This document shows positions 51,399 to 61,134 of a DNA stretch of 64,000 nt, piece by piece (positions within the stretch are counted from its first letter, which is position 1; each line of letters begins with the position of its first letter). Made by a program: the position numbers and the translations under genes. The notes under the pieces were generated by a model. It made no database searches. It saw only the letters and a list, made by a program, of their open reading frames with translations, and had not been told where the DNA came from. This DNA is from Xylocopilactobacillus apicola (lineage in GTDB: Bacteria > Bacillota > Bacilli > Lactobacillales > Lactobacillaceae), in NCBI RefSeq assembly GCF_033095985.1, contig NZ_AP026802.1:1426001-1490000 (forward strand), written 5' to 3'.

Positions 51399-52498
51399 TA
51401 GACATTAAACCTAAATTCAAAAATATCTCCGTCTTGAACAACGTAATCCTTGCCTTCAATTCTTAATCGACCTGCTTCTTTTACTGCTTCCATACTGCCA
51501 TACTGATCTAAGTCACTAAAAGATACAGTTTCTGCTCTAATAAAACCACGCTCAAAATCACTATGAATTATTCCAGCAGCTTGTGGTGCCTTGGTTCCAA
51601 CTTTATAGGTCCATGCACGGTTTTCTTTACCGCCAGCAGTGAAAAATGTCCCAAGCCCCAACAAACGATAAGTTGCTTGAATCAATTGATCAAGTCCTGA
51701 CTCTTTTGCCCCAAGGTCCGCTAAGAAATCTGAGCGATCACTTGGATCAAGTTCTGAAATTTCCTCTTCAGTTCTCACTGAAATGGCTAAGGCAGGTGAG
51801 TTCTCACTATCGGCAATTTCTTTAACCACTTTAAAATATGGTGACTGCATCGGATCAGCAATACTTTCATCACTAATATTTGCAACATAGATTACCGGCT
51901 TAGTGGTTAAGAGGAAGAACCCTTTCACAATTTTCGCTTCATCTTTATTAAATTCTAATGACCGAGCGGGCTTGCCCTCCTCTAAAGCCTTTTTAATTCT
52001 TTGTAAGAGCGGTAGTTCAGCCATTGCCTCTTTATCATGAGCTCGAGCCACTTTTTCTACTCGTCCTAATCGCTTAGTAACGCTATCTAAATCAGCAATT
52101 TCTAATTCTAAATTGATTGTTTCAATATCATCTTTCGGATCAACTGTTCCCGTCACTGAAGTAATATTAGGATCATCAAATGCTCGAACAATGTGAACAA
52201 TCGCGTCAACTTCCCTGATATTTGCCAAAAACTTATTTCCTAATCCTTCACCTTTACTGGCACCTTTTACAATCCCAGCAATGTCGGTAAACTCAAAAGT
52301 AGTCGGAATAATCTTTTTGGCAGGGATAATTTCTTGAAGTCGATCTAGCCGTTTGTCCGGAACTTCAACAACTCCGACATTCGGCTCAATCGTTGCAAAC
52401 GGATAGTTTGCCATTTCCGCTCCGGCATTTGTAATTGCATTAAACAATGTGGACTTTCCAACGTTGGGTAACCCAACGATTCCTGCTGTTAAACTCAT
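51398..52498 (-). CDS. ychF: Redox-regulated ATPase/GTPase YchF
   Basis: 366 residues, standard length. Obg-family P-loop protein that prefers ATP and binds ribosomes. G1 GLPNVGKSTLFNA, G2 YPFATIEPNVG, G3 DIAGIVKGASKGEGLGN, the NISDES segment at the place of the G4 NKxD motif (as expected for YchF), and a C-terminal TGS domain ending DYVVQDGDIFEFRFNV. It lies in the conserved parB-DUF951-ychF order. Confidence 0.97.
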   Translation of the reverse strand: MSLTAGIVGLPNVGKSTLFNAITNAGAEMANYPFATIEPNVGVVEVPDKRLDRLQEIIPAKKIIPTTFEFTDIAGIVKGASKGEGLGNKFLANIREVDAIVHIVRAFDDPNITSVTGTVDPKDDIETINLELEIADLDSVTKRLGRVEKVARAHDKEAMAELPLLQRIKKALEEGKPARSLEFNKDEAKIVKGFFLLTTKPVIYVANISDESIADPMQSPYFKVVKEIADSENSPALAISVRTEEEISELDPSDRSDFLADLGAKESGLDQLIQATYRLLGLGTFFTAGGKENRAWTYKVGTKAPQAAGIIHSDFERGFIRAETVSFSDLDQYGSMEAVKEAGRLRIEGKDYVVQDGDIFEFRFNV

Positions 52499-52728
52499 TT
52501 ATCTCCTAACCTATCAATTATTACTCGCCCTGAACCATCAGTACTTTCAGGGGTATGTTCAATTTTTTTGCATTTTTTTAAAAAATCAGCTCGCGGCAGC
52601 ACAATTTTGTGCTGACAGGCAAGGCAAATGATTCCAATATCCGCACCTACTCTCACTATTTGCCAGTGATTTTTTCCACAAGCATGTGGTTTTTTCATCA
52701 CTACCTGATCATTAAGCCAAATCTCCAT
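52495..52728 (-). CDS. DUF951 family protein
   Basis: 77 residues. Short beta-rich protein with two Cys pairs or near pairs (KKPHACGKNHW and GIICLACQHKIVL) suggesting a zinc ribbon. It overlaps ychF by 4 bp and the parB stop by 1 bp. The family is conserved next to parB/ychF in Firmicutes; the role is not known. Confidence 0.88.
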   Translation of the reverse strand: MEIWLNDQVVMKKPHACGKNHWQIVRVGADIGIICLACQHKIVLPRADFLKKCKKIEHTPESTDGSGRVIIDRLGDK

Positions 52729-53603
52729 TAATCAGCCTCAACGTTTAACAAACCGATAATCCGCGCTAAGTCATCCTCAGAGGCAAAATCAATTTCAATT
52801 TTCCCTTTTCCGCGCATCGACTGCTGAATTTTGACCTTCGTATCTAACAAATCTTCAAGTGAACTGCGCGTACTTCTGACAAAAGGAGTTGGCTCAACTG
52901 CAGTCTTTTTCGCTGCCTTATTCACACCTTGATTTTCATCAATATATTTCTCAATCTGCCGAACAGTCAATCCTTCATTAACGACTTTTTTTGCTAATCG
53001 TTCAATTGCCTCAGGATCTTGTAGTTTCAGCAATGCGCGCGCTTGAGCGTTTGAAAGTTTTCGAGTTTCTACCAAGCCCTTAACCGAGTCTGGCAACTGT
53101 AAAAGTCTAATATAATTAGTAATATACGGTCGACTTTTACCAACCTTTTTGGCCACTTCATCTTGCGTTAAATTAAGCTTCTTGATTAACGTCACAAATG
53201 CTTGACCCTCTTCAATCGGCGATAAATCCTCACGCTGTAAATTCTCCAAAACCGTAATTTCTAAGACCTGTTCGTCGGTATAATCGCGCACAATTGCTGG
53301 AATTAAGGTTTTGCCTGCCAGTTTTGAAGCGCGAAATCTCCGCTCCCCAGCAATTAATTCATATCCGTTGACACCTTTTTTTACGATAACTGGCTGGAAA
53401 ACTCCACTTTGAGCAATTGAATCTGCTAATTCTTTTAATTTGTCTTGATCAAAGATCTGCCGCGGTTGATAAGGATTGGGACGAATTTCTTTTAACTCAA
53501 TTTCTTTAATACCTTCCGAACTTTGATTTAAGTCCTGCAGGGGATCATTTGAAAAAAAGGCATCCAAACCCGTGCCGAGCCCTCGATTTTTTTTAGTTGC
53601 CAT
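52728..53603 (-). CDS. parB: Chromosome-partitioning protein ParB (Spo0J)
   Basis: 291 residues. N-terminal CTPase/ParB box (IRPNPYQPRQIF, ELIAGERRFRASKLAG), central helix-turn-helix (TQDEVAKKVGKSRPYITNYIRLLQLP) and a C-terminal dimerisation domain. It binds parS, slides as a CTP clamp and loads SMC. It overlaps the parA 3' end by 11 bp. No canonical parS 16-mer was noticed in the window by eye. Confidence 0.95.
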   Translation of the reverse strand: MATKKNRGLGTGLDAFFSNDPLQDLNQSSEGIKEIELKEIRPNPYQPRQIFDQDKLKELADSIAQSGVFQPVIVKKGVNGYELIAGERRFRASKLAGKTLIPAIVRDYTDEQVLEITVLENLQREDLSPIEEGQAFVTLIKKLNLTQDEVAKKVGKSRPYITNYIRLLQLPDSVKGLVETRKLSNAQARALLKLQDPEAIERLAKKVVNEGLTVRQIEKYIDENQGVNKAAKKTAVEPTPFVRSTRSSLEDLLDTKVKIQQSMRGKGKIEIDFASEDDLARIIGLLNVEAD

Positions 53604-54366
53604 TTGCTTGAAGTACCTCCTTGGCTAACTCAATATAGGCGATTGCCCCCTTTGAACGACTATCATAATAATAAATTGGCATTTGATGACTTGGCGCCTC
53701 CGCTAAACCAATATTGCGAGGAATAATCGTATCGTATACTTTATTATAAAAATAATTACGAACATCGCCAATTACTTGAGCACCGAGCAATGTCCGTGCA
53801 TCATACATCGTAATCAAAACACCCTCAATTCCTAACTGAGGATTCGAGCGGCGACGGACCTGATCAATAGTATTAAGTAACTGGCTAAGTCCTTCCAGAG
53901 CATAAAATTCACTTTGCAAAGTGATCAAAACTGTATCTGACGAAGTAAATGCTTGAATTGAAAGCATTCCAAGCGAAGGAGGACAATCAATGAAGATAAA
54001 ATCGTAAGTATCTTTTACTTGATCAAGAATGTCTTTTAAAAGTAGTTCACGACCCTCAACATTAGCATATTCAGTTTCAATGGTTGCCAAACGATTGCTG
54101 GCTGCAGGTAAAATTGAAACATTTTCAAATTTTGTTTTGATAATGGTATTTTTAACTGGAACTTGCTTAGTTAAAGCATCAGTTACATCCTTTTGGATGA
54201 TCGTCTTGGCCGAGCCCAAAAAACCAGTTGTCAAATTACCCTGCGGATCAAAATCAACCAGCAAAACATTTTTACCTAATTGGCCCAGTGAAGCTCCTAG
54301 ATTCGCAGTAGTTGTCGTTTTTCCAACCCCGCCTTTTTGATTTGCTATCGCTATTATCTTCCCCAT
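53593..54366 (-). CDS. parA: Chromosome-partitioning ATPase ParA (Soj)
   Basis: 257 residues from ATG 54366 (GGGAG just upstream; the longer frame to 54402 runs into noc). Deviant Walker A ANQKGGVGKTTTTANLG, Walker A' LVDFDPQGN, Walker B FIFIDCPPSLG. Membrane/nucleoid-associated ATPase that works with ParB and influences replication initiation. Sits between noc and parB as in related genomes. Confidence 0.95.
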   Translation of the reverse strand: MGKIIAIANQKGGVGKTTTTANLGASLGQLGKNVLLVDFDPQGNLTTGFLGSAKTIIQKDVTDALTKQVPVKNTIIKTKFENVSILPAASNRLATIETEYANVEGRELLLKDILDQVKDTYDFIFIDCPPSLGMLSIQAFTSSDTVLITLQSEFYALEGLSQLLNTIDQVRRRSNPQLGIEGVLITMYDARTLLGAQVIGDVRNYFYNKVYDTIIPRNIGLAEAPSHQMPIYYYDSRSKGAIAYIELAKEVLQANGN

Positions 54367-54373
54367 GATCTCC

Positions 54374-55273
54374 CTAGTTACCACCATTATTCTTCTTGGC
54401 ATCCAAATTTAGCGGATCTCCATTATTTTTCTTGAGTTCAATTACCATCTCAACCTGATCTTTACTAACTTGCTTAACTTTCTGGCTCACTATTATGCCG
54501 TTTTTTTCAATAACATCGAGTGACTGTTTGACCGTCTGAGTTGCCAAAAGTAAGCTATCCATTTTATTTAAAATATTAGCTCGCGGCTTATTTTTAGCTT
54601 TTTTAGTTGGTTTTTCAACCTTATTTAACCTTTGATCAATCAAATCTTTCGTTTGTTTTACATTGAAATTGTTTTCAATTACTTCTTTTAATACAGATTT
54701 TTGATCTGTCTCACTCAAACGTAAGAGTTCGCGCCCGTGACGCTCTGAAATTTTACCTTCAGCAATTGATTGTTGAACCTCTTGATCAAGTTTTAATAAA
54801 CGCAGCTTATTTGCAATAGAACTCTGACTTTTTCCCAGCTGGCGCGCTAACGATTCCTGCGTACCCTTAGTCATTTTTAACAATTCTTGATAGGCCTGAG
54901 CTTCTTCAATAACTGAAAGATTTTCCCGTTGCAAATTTTCATTTAGAGCTTGAATGGCAGAAGCAGTATTATCAAATTCTCGTACAATTGCCTCAATCGC
55001 AGGCCATTTAAGCGATTGAACTGCCCTAAATCTACGTTCACCAGCAATTATTTCGTATTTTTCAGGCTCGTACTCACGCACGACAATTGGTTGGAGCAAA
55101 CCATTTTTCTCAATGCTTTGCGCCAATTCTTTAATCTTATCTTCTTGGAAAATTTTACGTGGCTGATGCCGATTAGCAGTAATGTCTTCAACATTAATCT
55201 TCATTAAACGGCCTTCATCTTCACGATTATTTTCTTCTTCAGGCTTGAAAAAATTAAAAAAATTATTTGGCAT
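54374..55273 (-). CDS. noc: Nucleoid occlusion protein Noc
   Basis: 299 residues; a ParB paralog. An amphipathic Phe-rich N-terminus (MPNNFFNFFKPEEE) matches the membrane-targeting helix of Noc. The ParB box EIIAGERRFRAVQSL and the helix-turn-helix TQESLARQLGKSQSSIANKLR follow, then a Lys-rich linker and C-terminal domain. Its position between rsmG and parA separates it from the Spo0J-type ParB. It links chromosome occupancy to division-site choice. Confidence 0.92.
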   Translation of the reverse strand: MPNNFFNFFKPEEENNREDEGRLMKINVEDITANRHQPRKIFQEDKIKELAQSIEKNGLLQPIVVREYEPEKYEIIAGERRFRAVQSLKWPAIEAIVREFDNTASAIQALNENLQRENLSVIEEAQAYQELLKMTKGTQESLARQLGKSQSSIANKLRLLKLDQEVQQSIAEGKISERHGRELLRLSETDQKSVLKEVIENNFNVKQTKDLIDQRLNKVEKPTKKAKNKPRANILNKMDSLLLATQTVKQSLDVIEKNGIIVSQKVKQVSKDQVEMVIELKKNNGDPLNLDAKKNNGGN

Positions 55274-55997
55274 GAGTTCCTTTCATATCAGCTTTAATTT
55301 GACTGTTAGAGCGCGGATATTTCTTGGGAGTTGGCTTTATTTTTTTAATCAAAAATAAAGTCCGAAAATCATCATTATCTAAAAGATCGAGATCCAATTC
55401 TTCTTGAACCTGACCGCCCAGTAAACTTATGAGATCCTGCGCCTCAGACAATTCTTGATGCCCGTTTTTCCCTTTGTAAGCTAAGAAATACCCGTTAGTT
55501 TTGACCAATGGCAAACAATACTCGCTTAACATCCGCAAATTAGCCACCGCTCGTGAAACTACCAAATCAAATTCAGCACGTCCACGGGCCTGACCAAATT
55601 CTTCTGCCCGCTGCCAAACGAAATCGACATCAGTCAAATGCATTTGGGCGGATAAATTTTTTAAAAATTGCAATTTTTTCTGGGAAGAATCCAGTAAACT
55701 TAATTTTACATCTGGATAAATTATTTTTAAAGGGATCCCAGGAAAACCTGCCCCCGTTCCGACGTCACAAATTTTCATTTCAGGCCGAAATACGGTTGAC
55801 CCCCACTGTAAAGCTGGGATAATAGAGTCATAAAAATGCTTCAAATAAGCTTCTTTTTGATCAGTTATCCGCGTTAAATTATATTTTTGATTTGTCTCAA
55901 TCAACTCTTGATAGTAAAAAGAAAATTGCTGCATTGCAGCTTGTACATCAAGTCCTGGCATCTGTTTAAGAATTGTTTCTAGTTCATCTGGATCCAA
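55263..55997 (-). CDS. rsmG: 16S rRNA (guanine527-N7)-methyltransferase RsmG
   Basis: 244 residues. SAM-binding motif I CDVGTGAGFPGIPLKI, motif II LLDSSQKKLQFL, and the family segments YNLTRITDQKEAYLKHFYDS and SRAVANLRMLSEYCLP. It modifies G527 of 16S rRNA; loss gives low-level streptomycin resistance. It overlaps noc by 11 bp. Divergent from the 5-formyl-THF cyclo-ligase gene. Confidence 0.96.
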   Translation of the reverse strand: MDPDELETILKQMPGLDVQAAMQQFSFYYQELIETNQKYNLTRITDQKEAYLKHFYDSIIPALQWGSTVFRPEMKICDVGTGAGFPGIPLKIIYPDVKLSLLDSSQKKLQFLKNLSAQMHLTDVDFVWQRAEEFGQARGRAEFDLVVSRAVANLRMLSEYCLPLVKTNGYFLAYKGKNGHQELSEAQDLISLLGGQVQEELDLDLLDNDDFRTLFLIKKIKPTPKKYPRSNSQIKADMKGTHAK

Positions 55998-56082
55998 TTT
56001 TTCCCTCTTTGTGAAACTATTGTTTTACAACTACTTTAGCGAAAGAAATCAAACTGGTCAATAACTAGATTAAAGGAGAACG

Positions 56083-56634
56083 ATGATAAATAAAAAAGAA
56101 ATTCGCCAAATTCAAATCTCTAAATTACAAAATCTCCCTGCAGACGAGCGAATTACTCAGGCAACTCAAATTTTTGCTAATTTCAAAAACACGAAAAATT
56201 TTCAGCAAGCTAAAAACATCGCAATGTTTTGGAGTACTGAACTTGAATTGCCGACTCATGAATTTATAAATGAAATTAAAACGCACAAGCACGTTTATCT
56301 ACCCGTTGTTGCCCCTCAGCACCAATTAATTTTTCGAAAATTTGTTTCGGAAGCTACCATGCAAACTAATCGGGGAATCGATGAGCCAACCCCAGATTCC
56401 CCTACAATTTCGCCTAATGATTTAGATTTAATTGTTGTTCCTGGATTAATCTTCTCCCGCACAAAATATCGAATCGGCTTTGGCGGAGGTTATTACGACC
56501 GTTTTTTAGCGAAATATGATAATTTCTCCACAGCTCTTTCTTTCAAAGAACAATTTGTTTCTGATCCGACTTGGGAAATTGACTCATTTGATCGACCCGT
56601 AAAACAATTAATTACCCCGAACGCTATTTACTAA
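56083..56634 (+). CDS. 5-formyltetrahydrofolate cyclo-ligase
   Basis: 183 residues. ATP-dependent conversion of 5-formyl-THF to 5,10-methenyl-THF. Visible: N-terminal KKEIRQIQISKLQ, IAMFWSTELELPTHEF, DLIVVPGLIFSRTKYRIGFGGGYYDRFL (shown in parts: DLIVVPGLIF and RIGFGGGYYDRFL), which is the family signature. ATG follows AAAGGAG. Followed 13 bp later by the phosphoglycerate mutase gene, forming a two-gene unit. Confidence 0.93.
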   Translation: MINKKEIRQIQISKLQNLPADERITQATQIFANFKNTKNFQQAKNIAMFWSTELELPTHEFINEIKTHKHVYLPVVAPQHQLIFRKFVSEATMQTNRGIDEPTPDSPTISPNDLDLIVVPGLIFSRTKYRIGFGGGYYDRFLAKYDNFSTALSFKEQFVSDPTWEIDSFDRPVKQLITPNAIY

Positions 56635-56647
56635 GGAAAGGTACCTA

Positions 56648-57319
56648 ATGTCTAAACTAATTCTTATCCGCCACGGAGAAAGCACCTCAAATCGCGACAA
56701 TATTTTTACCGGCTGGAACGATGTTCTGCTAACCGAAAAAGGAATTGCGCAGGCAATTTCTGCCGGACAGAAGATCAAAAATAGTCAGATTCAATTTAGT
56801 GAAATCCATACATCTGTTCTCGCGCGGGCAATTCAAACCGCCAATATAATTGCCGATACGATTGACCAAAGTTATTTGCCGCTTTATAAAAGCTGGCGCT
56901 TAAATGAACGTCACTATGGCGCACTGAAAGGAATTAATAAAGATCGTGCACGGGAAATTTATGGCGCAAATCAAGTTGCTTTATGGCGGCGTAATTTTGC
57001 TGCGACACCTCCACTTTTAACCAATCCTGACTTTGATCGAAGATACCAAAACGTTCCAAAAGATAGTTTGCCGCTTGGCGAGAGCCTTGCTACTTCCTTA
57101 ACACGCGTATTAGTCTACTATGAAGACATAATTGCCCCAAAATTAAGAACTAATCAAGATTTGCTGTTAGTTGCTCACGGTTCGACAATTCGCGTTTTAA
57201 TCAAAAATTTTGATCAAATTAGCGGCTCTGAACTAGATGGAGTTAAAGTTGCCAACGGATCTCCGATTGTTTACGAGTTTGATCATGCTTTGAATGTCAC
57301 GAAGAAGTTCTCACTTTAA
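56648..57319 (+). CDS. 2,3-bisphosphoglycerate-dependent phosphoglycerate mutase-type enzyme
   Basis: 223 residues. Histidine phosphatase superfamily: LIRHGESTSNRDNIFTGW with phospho-His at residue 9, ERHYGALKG, and the second His in VAHGSTIR. The NIFTGWNDVLLTEKG block and RHYGALKG are typical of dPGM (GpmA), which interconverts 3- and 2-phosphoglycerate. It is slightly divergent, so it may be an additional paralog rather than the main glycolytic enzyme (inference). Confidence 0.88.
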   Translation: MSKLILIRHGESTSNRDNIFTGWNDVLLTEKGIAQAISAGQKIKNSQIQFSEIHTSVLARAIQTANIIADTIDQSYLPLYKSWRLNERHYGALKGINKDRAREIYGANQVALWRRNFAATPPLLTNPDFDRRYQNVPKDSLPLGESLATSLTRVLVYYEDIIAPKLRTNQDLLLVAHGSTIRVLIKNFDQISGSELDGVKVANGSPIVYEFDHALNVTKKFSL

Positions 57320-57330
57320 AAAATTGAAAA

Positions 57331-57374
57331 AATAAACGCTGATGAAATATTTTGTCTCTCATCAGCGTTTTTAT
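57331..57374. terminator. Bidirectional terminator
   Basis: AAACGCTGATGA (57334-57345) and TCATCAGCGTTT (57359-57370), with A- and T-runs. It lies between the convergent mutase and WxL-protein genes. Confidence 0.92.
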
Positions 57375-57391
57375 TTACGTATAACCAATCA

Positions 57392-60001
57392 TCATAGTCC
57401 CGCCACGTCCGTCAAAGTAAAAGTTATCTTCGACTGATATTTCCCGCTTGCTGGAACAAGGCGCGGATTTAGCTTGATCTTCAAATTCCATGGCAAGCTC
57501 CAATTGTCTTGAAACAATAGCCCAGGAACTTGTTGTTCGCCCAGCACGGTTGGAGTTGCACTTAGAGGATGATCACCCGCAGTGTCTGTATAGATCAAAG
57601 GATCTGAGGCAATTACTAGCCCGCTATTATTCTTGAATCTTGTTGCCTCCGCTTCCAAGTGCCACTTCTTGTGCTTACGGATATTTCTCGTATCAGTAAC
57701 CTCAACATTTTGATTTGCACTTGTAGCGATAAATTCTGAAGATTTCAGCTCGTGTCTACCAAACTCAATTGAACTTGGAACCGTCATCGTACACCGTCCT
57801 GTCTGATCCCAAACGTAAGTTCTCACTGTCGTACTCGTTTGTGAATCGCTGATGATCTGAGCAGCAATTCTTACTGCCCCTTTAGCGTCATGATCGCTTC
57901 CTGTACCGACTTCCCGCCACTGAGGATCAGTACAATAATACGTCTCGCCCCCATCACTAATTTGATCCTGAATATTAGGATTTGGTAGACCTGTCGTGGC
58001 TGAGAGCTTTGTTTCGGCTCCAAGCGTTAGCTTCCACAATCTATTAGTTCCACTCAACATTTGATCAGTGCTGGCACCATTCTTTACTTTGAAGTTAGTC
58101 AGATCAAGCGTTTTAAGGTTATTACAATTCTGAAAGATCGAACTATAATCAGTCACATTGCTGGTATCGATAGCTGTCAACCCATCAATAGAAGTCGCTG
58201 AACTTAAATCAGCAAACAGATTCTTTAAAGATCCCGTTGCTGTAACGCCTGGCTTCATTACAACTTTAGTGATTTCACTTGCCCGATTGTGCCACGGCCA
58301 CATTAAGTTAGTGTTATCTACTGCTCCATTTAGTTCATGAGGAAATATTGTGAGAGCTTTAGTAGTTGGATCAATTGACCACCACAAATAATCACTCAAA
58401 CTTATAGTCTTTACATCCGACACGTTATTGGCATTATCGACTGCTACAATATGAAGATATTTTCCTGCACCATCAGCGCGATCAATATTTAATGACGCTT
58501 GATCATCACTCGATGAATTAGGATTAAGATTAATGTTAGTGACCTCACCCGTTACAGAATTTTTATTTATCGATGGCATACCCAAAGGATCATCATCTAT
58601 CTGGTAAACATAACCTTTTAAACCACTTTTTAATAACACCTTAACCAAATCGGAAATTTTAGTTGTAAGAAGAGTTTTAGCTTTCACTCGATAAAGATAC
58701 TCAACTCCATTGTCACTTGTATTAATATTTAAATTAAGTCGATCGCTATCTTGTGATACAAAACCTATTTCAGGTATATCAGGGGCAGCATCATCTTTTA
58801 CCGTCCGGTCAACCCCTTTAGTCGTTGTATTTAAGGTACTTGTATGATAAGTCATATTAGCAATAATTTTAGCTTCATCAGGCGTACATGCACCTGTCGT
58901 ATGACCTGTTTGGATCATCGCGTAATTATTTTTGCTTACTAAATACCAATTATCGTCACCAATGATGTTTCCATTCTGGTCATAGGCATAATGAGTAGTT
59001 CCAGAGTTAGGGAAAGTCACCGTTCCAGGAGAAAACTGCATCCAGCGAGTAGCACCGCTTGTGTAATCAAAATATTGCATAACGCTGTGAGCTGGGCTTA
59101 TTTTATAAATTTTAGTTGGGTCTAATTCATAAGGGTATTGATTCAACAAACCAACGGTTGAAAATGATACTCTATTTGTTCCCATAGCATGGTCAGCAAT
59201 TGCAATGTCTGTTGTAGATCCACCATTAGCTAAAACTTCATTTCGAAGTTGTAAGCCTATTTTATTTGCAAATTTATTAAAATAAGGGTGTGCTGGATTG
59301 GGTTCACAAACTAAGGTATCATGACCAAAAATTAATGATCTTCCACTCCTGCCAAAAGCCTCAACTTTTAACTGAGAGTCAGCGGTCAAATCAGTAATTA
59401 CCGGCTGCCCGCCACCATTACTATCGGCAGAACCAAAATAAATCCCATCAAAAGCATATTTACCTGTGCCATCTTTCATATATCCATCAGGATTTTTGTT
59501 AAATTCTGCCAAAGAAACGGGAGTGACATCAATTAGCCCCATTGATACTGGCTGTCCAGTATTCGGATCTATTTGATTAAACCAAGTTTTAAGAAAATTA
59601 CCATTTGGCGGGTAAACATTTAATATTTTTATGTGTTTACCATAATTTGTAGGCGGGACCACCCAAGTATAGCCATCAGTCGTTCGCTCAACAATGTATC
59701 CATCGTCAACATCAGATACTGCATCCCAAGATAAGGAAACATAACCATTATTACCCGAAAAGTTACTCTCTGCGCTAAGACGGAAAACTCCATTATTTAC
59801 AACAGTGGAGGATTCACGAGGACGAAGCAAGCTATTTCCAAAGGAGTCAGCTAAATGCCCCCCCCTGAAATCGTTTACACCTACAACATTATCCGGAAAT
59901 TCAGCTCCGCGGCTGCTTGTTTTATTATTTAAAGCAAATCCAAAAGTCCAAACACTAAGTAAACCTACTAACAAATATCCAATTCTTTTTAATCGTTTCA
60001 T
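57392..60001 (-). CDS. Large surface protein with BspA-type leucine-rich repeats and C-terminal WxL domain
   Basis: 869 residues from ATG 60001 (AAGGTG is 4-5 nt upstream; the GTG at 60007 overlaps it). The signal peptide is about 1-35. The N-terminal region (about 60-400) has a GYIVERTTDGYTW fibronectin-like strand pair and an HIKILNVYPPN...LKTWF segment like DUF5057-type proteins. A short BspA/DUF285-like leucine-rich stretch (VTDYSSIFQNCNNLKTLDLT) lies near 640-670. The C-terminus has the WxL signatures KKWHLEAEA and SLPWNLKI, so it binds peptidoglycan noncovalently. No neighbouring WxL/DUF916 cluster. Probably an adhesin-like or glycan-binding protein; ligand unknown. Confidence 0.8.
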   Translation of the reverse strand: MKRLKRIGYLLVGLLSVWTFGFALNNKTSSRGAEFPDNVVGVNDFRGGHLADSFGNSLLRPRESSTVVNNGVFRLSAESNFSGNNGYVSLSWDAVSDVDDGYIVERTTDGYTWVVPPTNYGKHIKILNVYPPNGNFLKTWFNQIDPNTGQPVSMGLIDVTPVSLAEFNKNPDGYMKDGTGKYAFDGIYFGSADSNGGGQPVITDLTADSQLKVEAFGRSGRSLIFGHDTLVCEPNPAHPYFNKFANKIGLQLRNEVLANGGSTTDIAIADHAMGTNRVSFSTVGLLNQYPYELDPTKIYKISPAHSVMQYFDYTSGATRWMQFSPGTVTFPNSGTTHYAYDQNGNIIGDDNWYLVSKNNYAMIQTGHTTGACTPDEAKIIANMTYHTSTLNTTTKGVDRTVKDDAAPDIPEIGFVSQDSDRLNLNINTSDNGVEYLYRVKAKTLLTTKISDLVKVLLKSGLKGYVYQIDDDPLGMPSINKNSVTGEVTNINLNPNSSSDDQASLNIDRADGAGKYLHIVAVDNANNVSDVKTISLSDYLWWSIDPTTKALTIFPHELNGAVDNTNLMWPWHNRASEITKVVMKPGVTATGSLKNLFADLSSATSIDGLTAIDTSNVTDYSSIFQNCNNLKTLDLTNFKVKNGASTDQMLSGTNRLWKLTLGAETKLSATTGLPNPNIQDQISDGGETYYCTDPQWREVGTGSDHDAKGAVRIAAQIISDSQTSTTVRTYVWDQTGRCTMTVPSSIEFGRHELKSSEFIATSANQNVEVTDTRNIRKHKKWHLEAEATRFKNNSGLVIASDPLIYTDTAGDHPLSATPTVLGEQQVPGLLFQDNWSLPWNLKIKLNPRLVPASGKYQSKITFTLTDVAGL

Positions 60002-60104
60002 GATCACCTTATCCTATGAAATTAAGCAACTTTTGTTTCTTTCAGTATATCAGATTATCATTCAGATTATATTTGAAAATCGAAAAAAATTATACACAGA
60101 TAAT

Positions 60105-60151
60105 CAAAAATCCCCCTGAAATTAACGATTAAATCGTTTTTCAGAGGGATT
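60105..60151 (-). terminator. Terminator of the rplJ-rplL operon
   Basis: AATCCCCCTGAAA (60109-60121) with TTTCAGAGGGATT (60139-60151; one G-T pair). A T-run follows on the minus strand. Confidence 0.9.
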
Positions 60152-60164
60152 AATTTTAAAACAA

Positions 60165-60533
60165 TTATTTAAGAGTTACAGTTGCGCCAACTTCTTCTAA
60201 TTGTTCCTTAATCTTGTTAGCTTCTTCTTCAGTTGCGCCTTCTTTAACGATTGAAGGAGCACCATCAACAAGACCTTTAGATTCTTTCAAGCCTTGGCCT
60301 GTGATTTCGCGAACAGCCTTGATAACTTTAACTTTTTCTTGGCCTGCTTCTGTTAACTCAACATCAAATGAGTCCTTAGCAGCACCGTCGCCGCCGCCAG
60401 CACCACCAGCTGCAGCTACAGGAGCTGCGGCAGTTACGCCAAATTCTTCTTCAATACTCTTAACTAAATCATTTAATTCAAGGATTGATGCACCCTTGAG
60501 TTGTTCAATAATTCCTGCTACATCTAAAGCCAT
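60165..60533 (-). CDS. rplL: 50S ribosomal protein L7/L12
   Basis: 122 residues. N-terminal dimerisation domain ([20 protein letters not shown]), Ala/Gly-rich hinge ([14 protein letters not shown]) and C-terminal factor-binding domain ([36 protein letters not shown]). Stalk protein that recruits GTPase factors. 27 bp downstream of rplJ. Confidence 0.98.
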   Translation of the reverse strand: MALDVAGIIEQLKGASILELNDLVKSIEEEFGVTAAAPVAAAGGAGGGDGAAKDSFDVELTEAGQEKVKVIKAVREITGQGLKESKGLVDGAPSIVKEGATEEEANKIKEQLEEVGATVTLK

Positions 60534-60560
60534 TATTATAATTCCTCCGTTAATTTTTAT

Positions 60561-61097
60561 TTATTCTGCGCTAGGAGTCTCTGCTCCTGCATCTTCACCG
60601 TTAGCTGCTTTTTGTTCAGAAACAGCTTTAACAGCATATGCAACATTGCGAACTGGTGCCTGTAATACAGAAAGTAACATCGAAAGAAGTCCCTCTCTGC
60701 TTGGCATCGTTGCTAGTTGGTTAATTTCTTCAATGGAAGAAACTTTACCATCGATATAACCGCCCTTAATTTCTAAGGCTTCAGCAGTTTTTGCAAAATT
60801 AGCTAAAACTTTTGCTGGTGCGATAATATCTTCATTTGAGAAGGCTACAGCCGTTGGACCCTTGAAAAGATCATCGATACCTTCATAACCAGTCTCATCA
60901 GCGGCTCTTTTCAAGTAAGTATTCTTGATTACTTCATAGTGAACGTCAGCTTTTCTTAGTTCCGTACGAAGCTGAGTATCTTGTTCAACCGTTAAGCCAC
61001 GATAATCAACGACAATAACTGCCTTTGCAGCTTTAAACTGTTCAACGACTTGGGAAATAGCTTTTCCCTTTTTCTCTAAAATCGCTTCACTCGCCAA
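60561..61097 (-). CDS. rplJ: 50S ribosomal protein L10
   Basis: 178 residues, TTG start behind [26 protein letters not shown] is the rRNA-binding part; the C-terminal helix binds L12 dimers. A family-typical acidic Ala-rich tail ([16 protein letters not shown]) is present. Expression is controlled by the upstream leader at 61135-61228, to which the L10-L12 complex binds. Confidence 0.98.
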   Translation of the reverse strand: MASEAILEKKGKAISQVVEQFKAAKAVIVVDYRGLTVEQDTQLRTELRKADVHYEVIKNTYLKRAADETGYEGIDDLFKGPTAVAFSNEDIIAPAKVLANFAKTAEALEIKGGYIDGKVSSIEEINQLATMPSREGLLSMLLSVLQAPVRNVAYAVKAVSEQKAANGEDAGAETPSAE

Positions 61098-61134
61098 ATG
61101 TATTTCCTCCTTTTTTTATTTTGGTAATTATCTG

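Noticed and set aside
52495-56040. parS site near parB/noc
   Set aside because: I looked for the 16-bp TGTTTCACGTGAAACA type palindrome and for Noc boxes by eye and found no convincing copy; a motif scan would be needed.
60214-60759. 181-codon plus-strand frame opposite rplL/rplJ
   Set aside because: Antisense shadow of highly biased ribosomal-protein codons.
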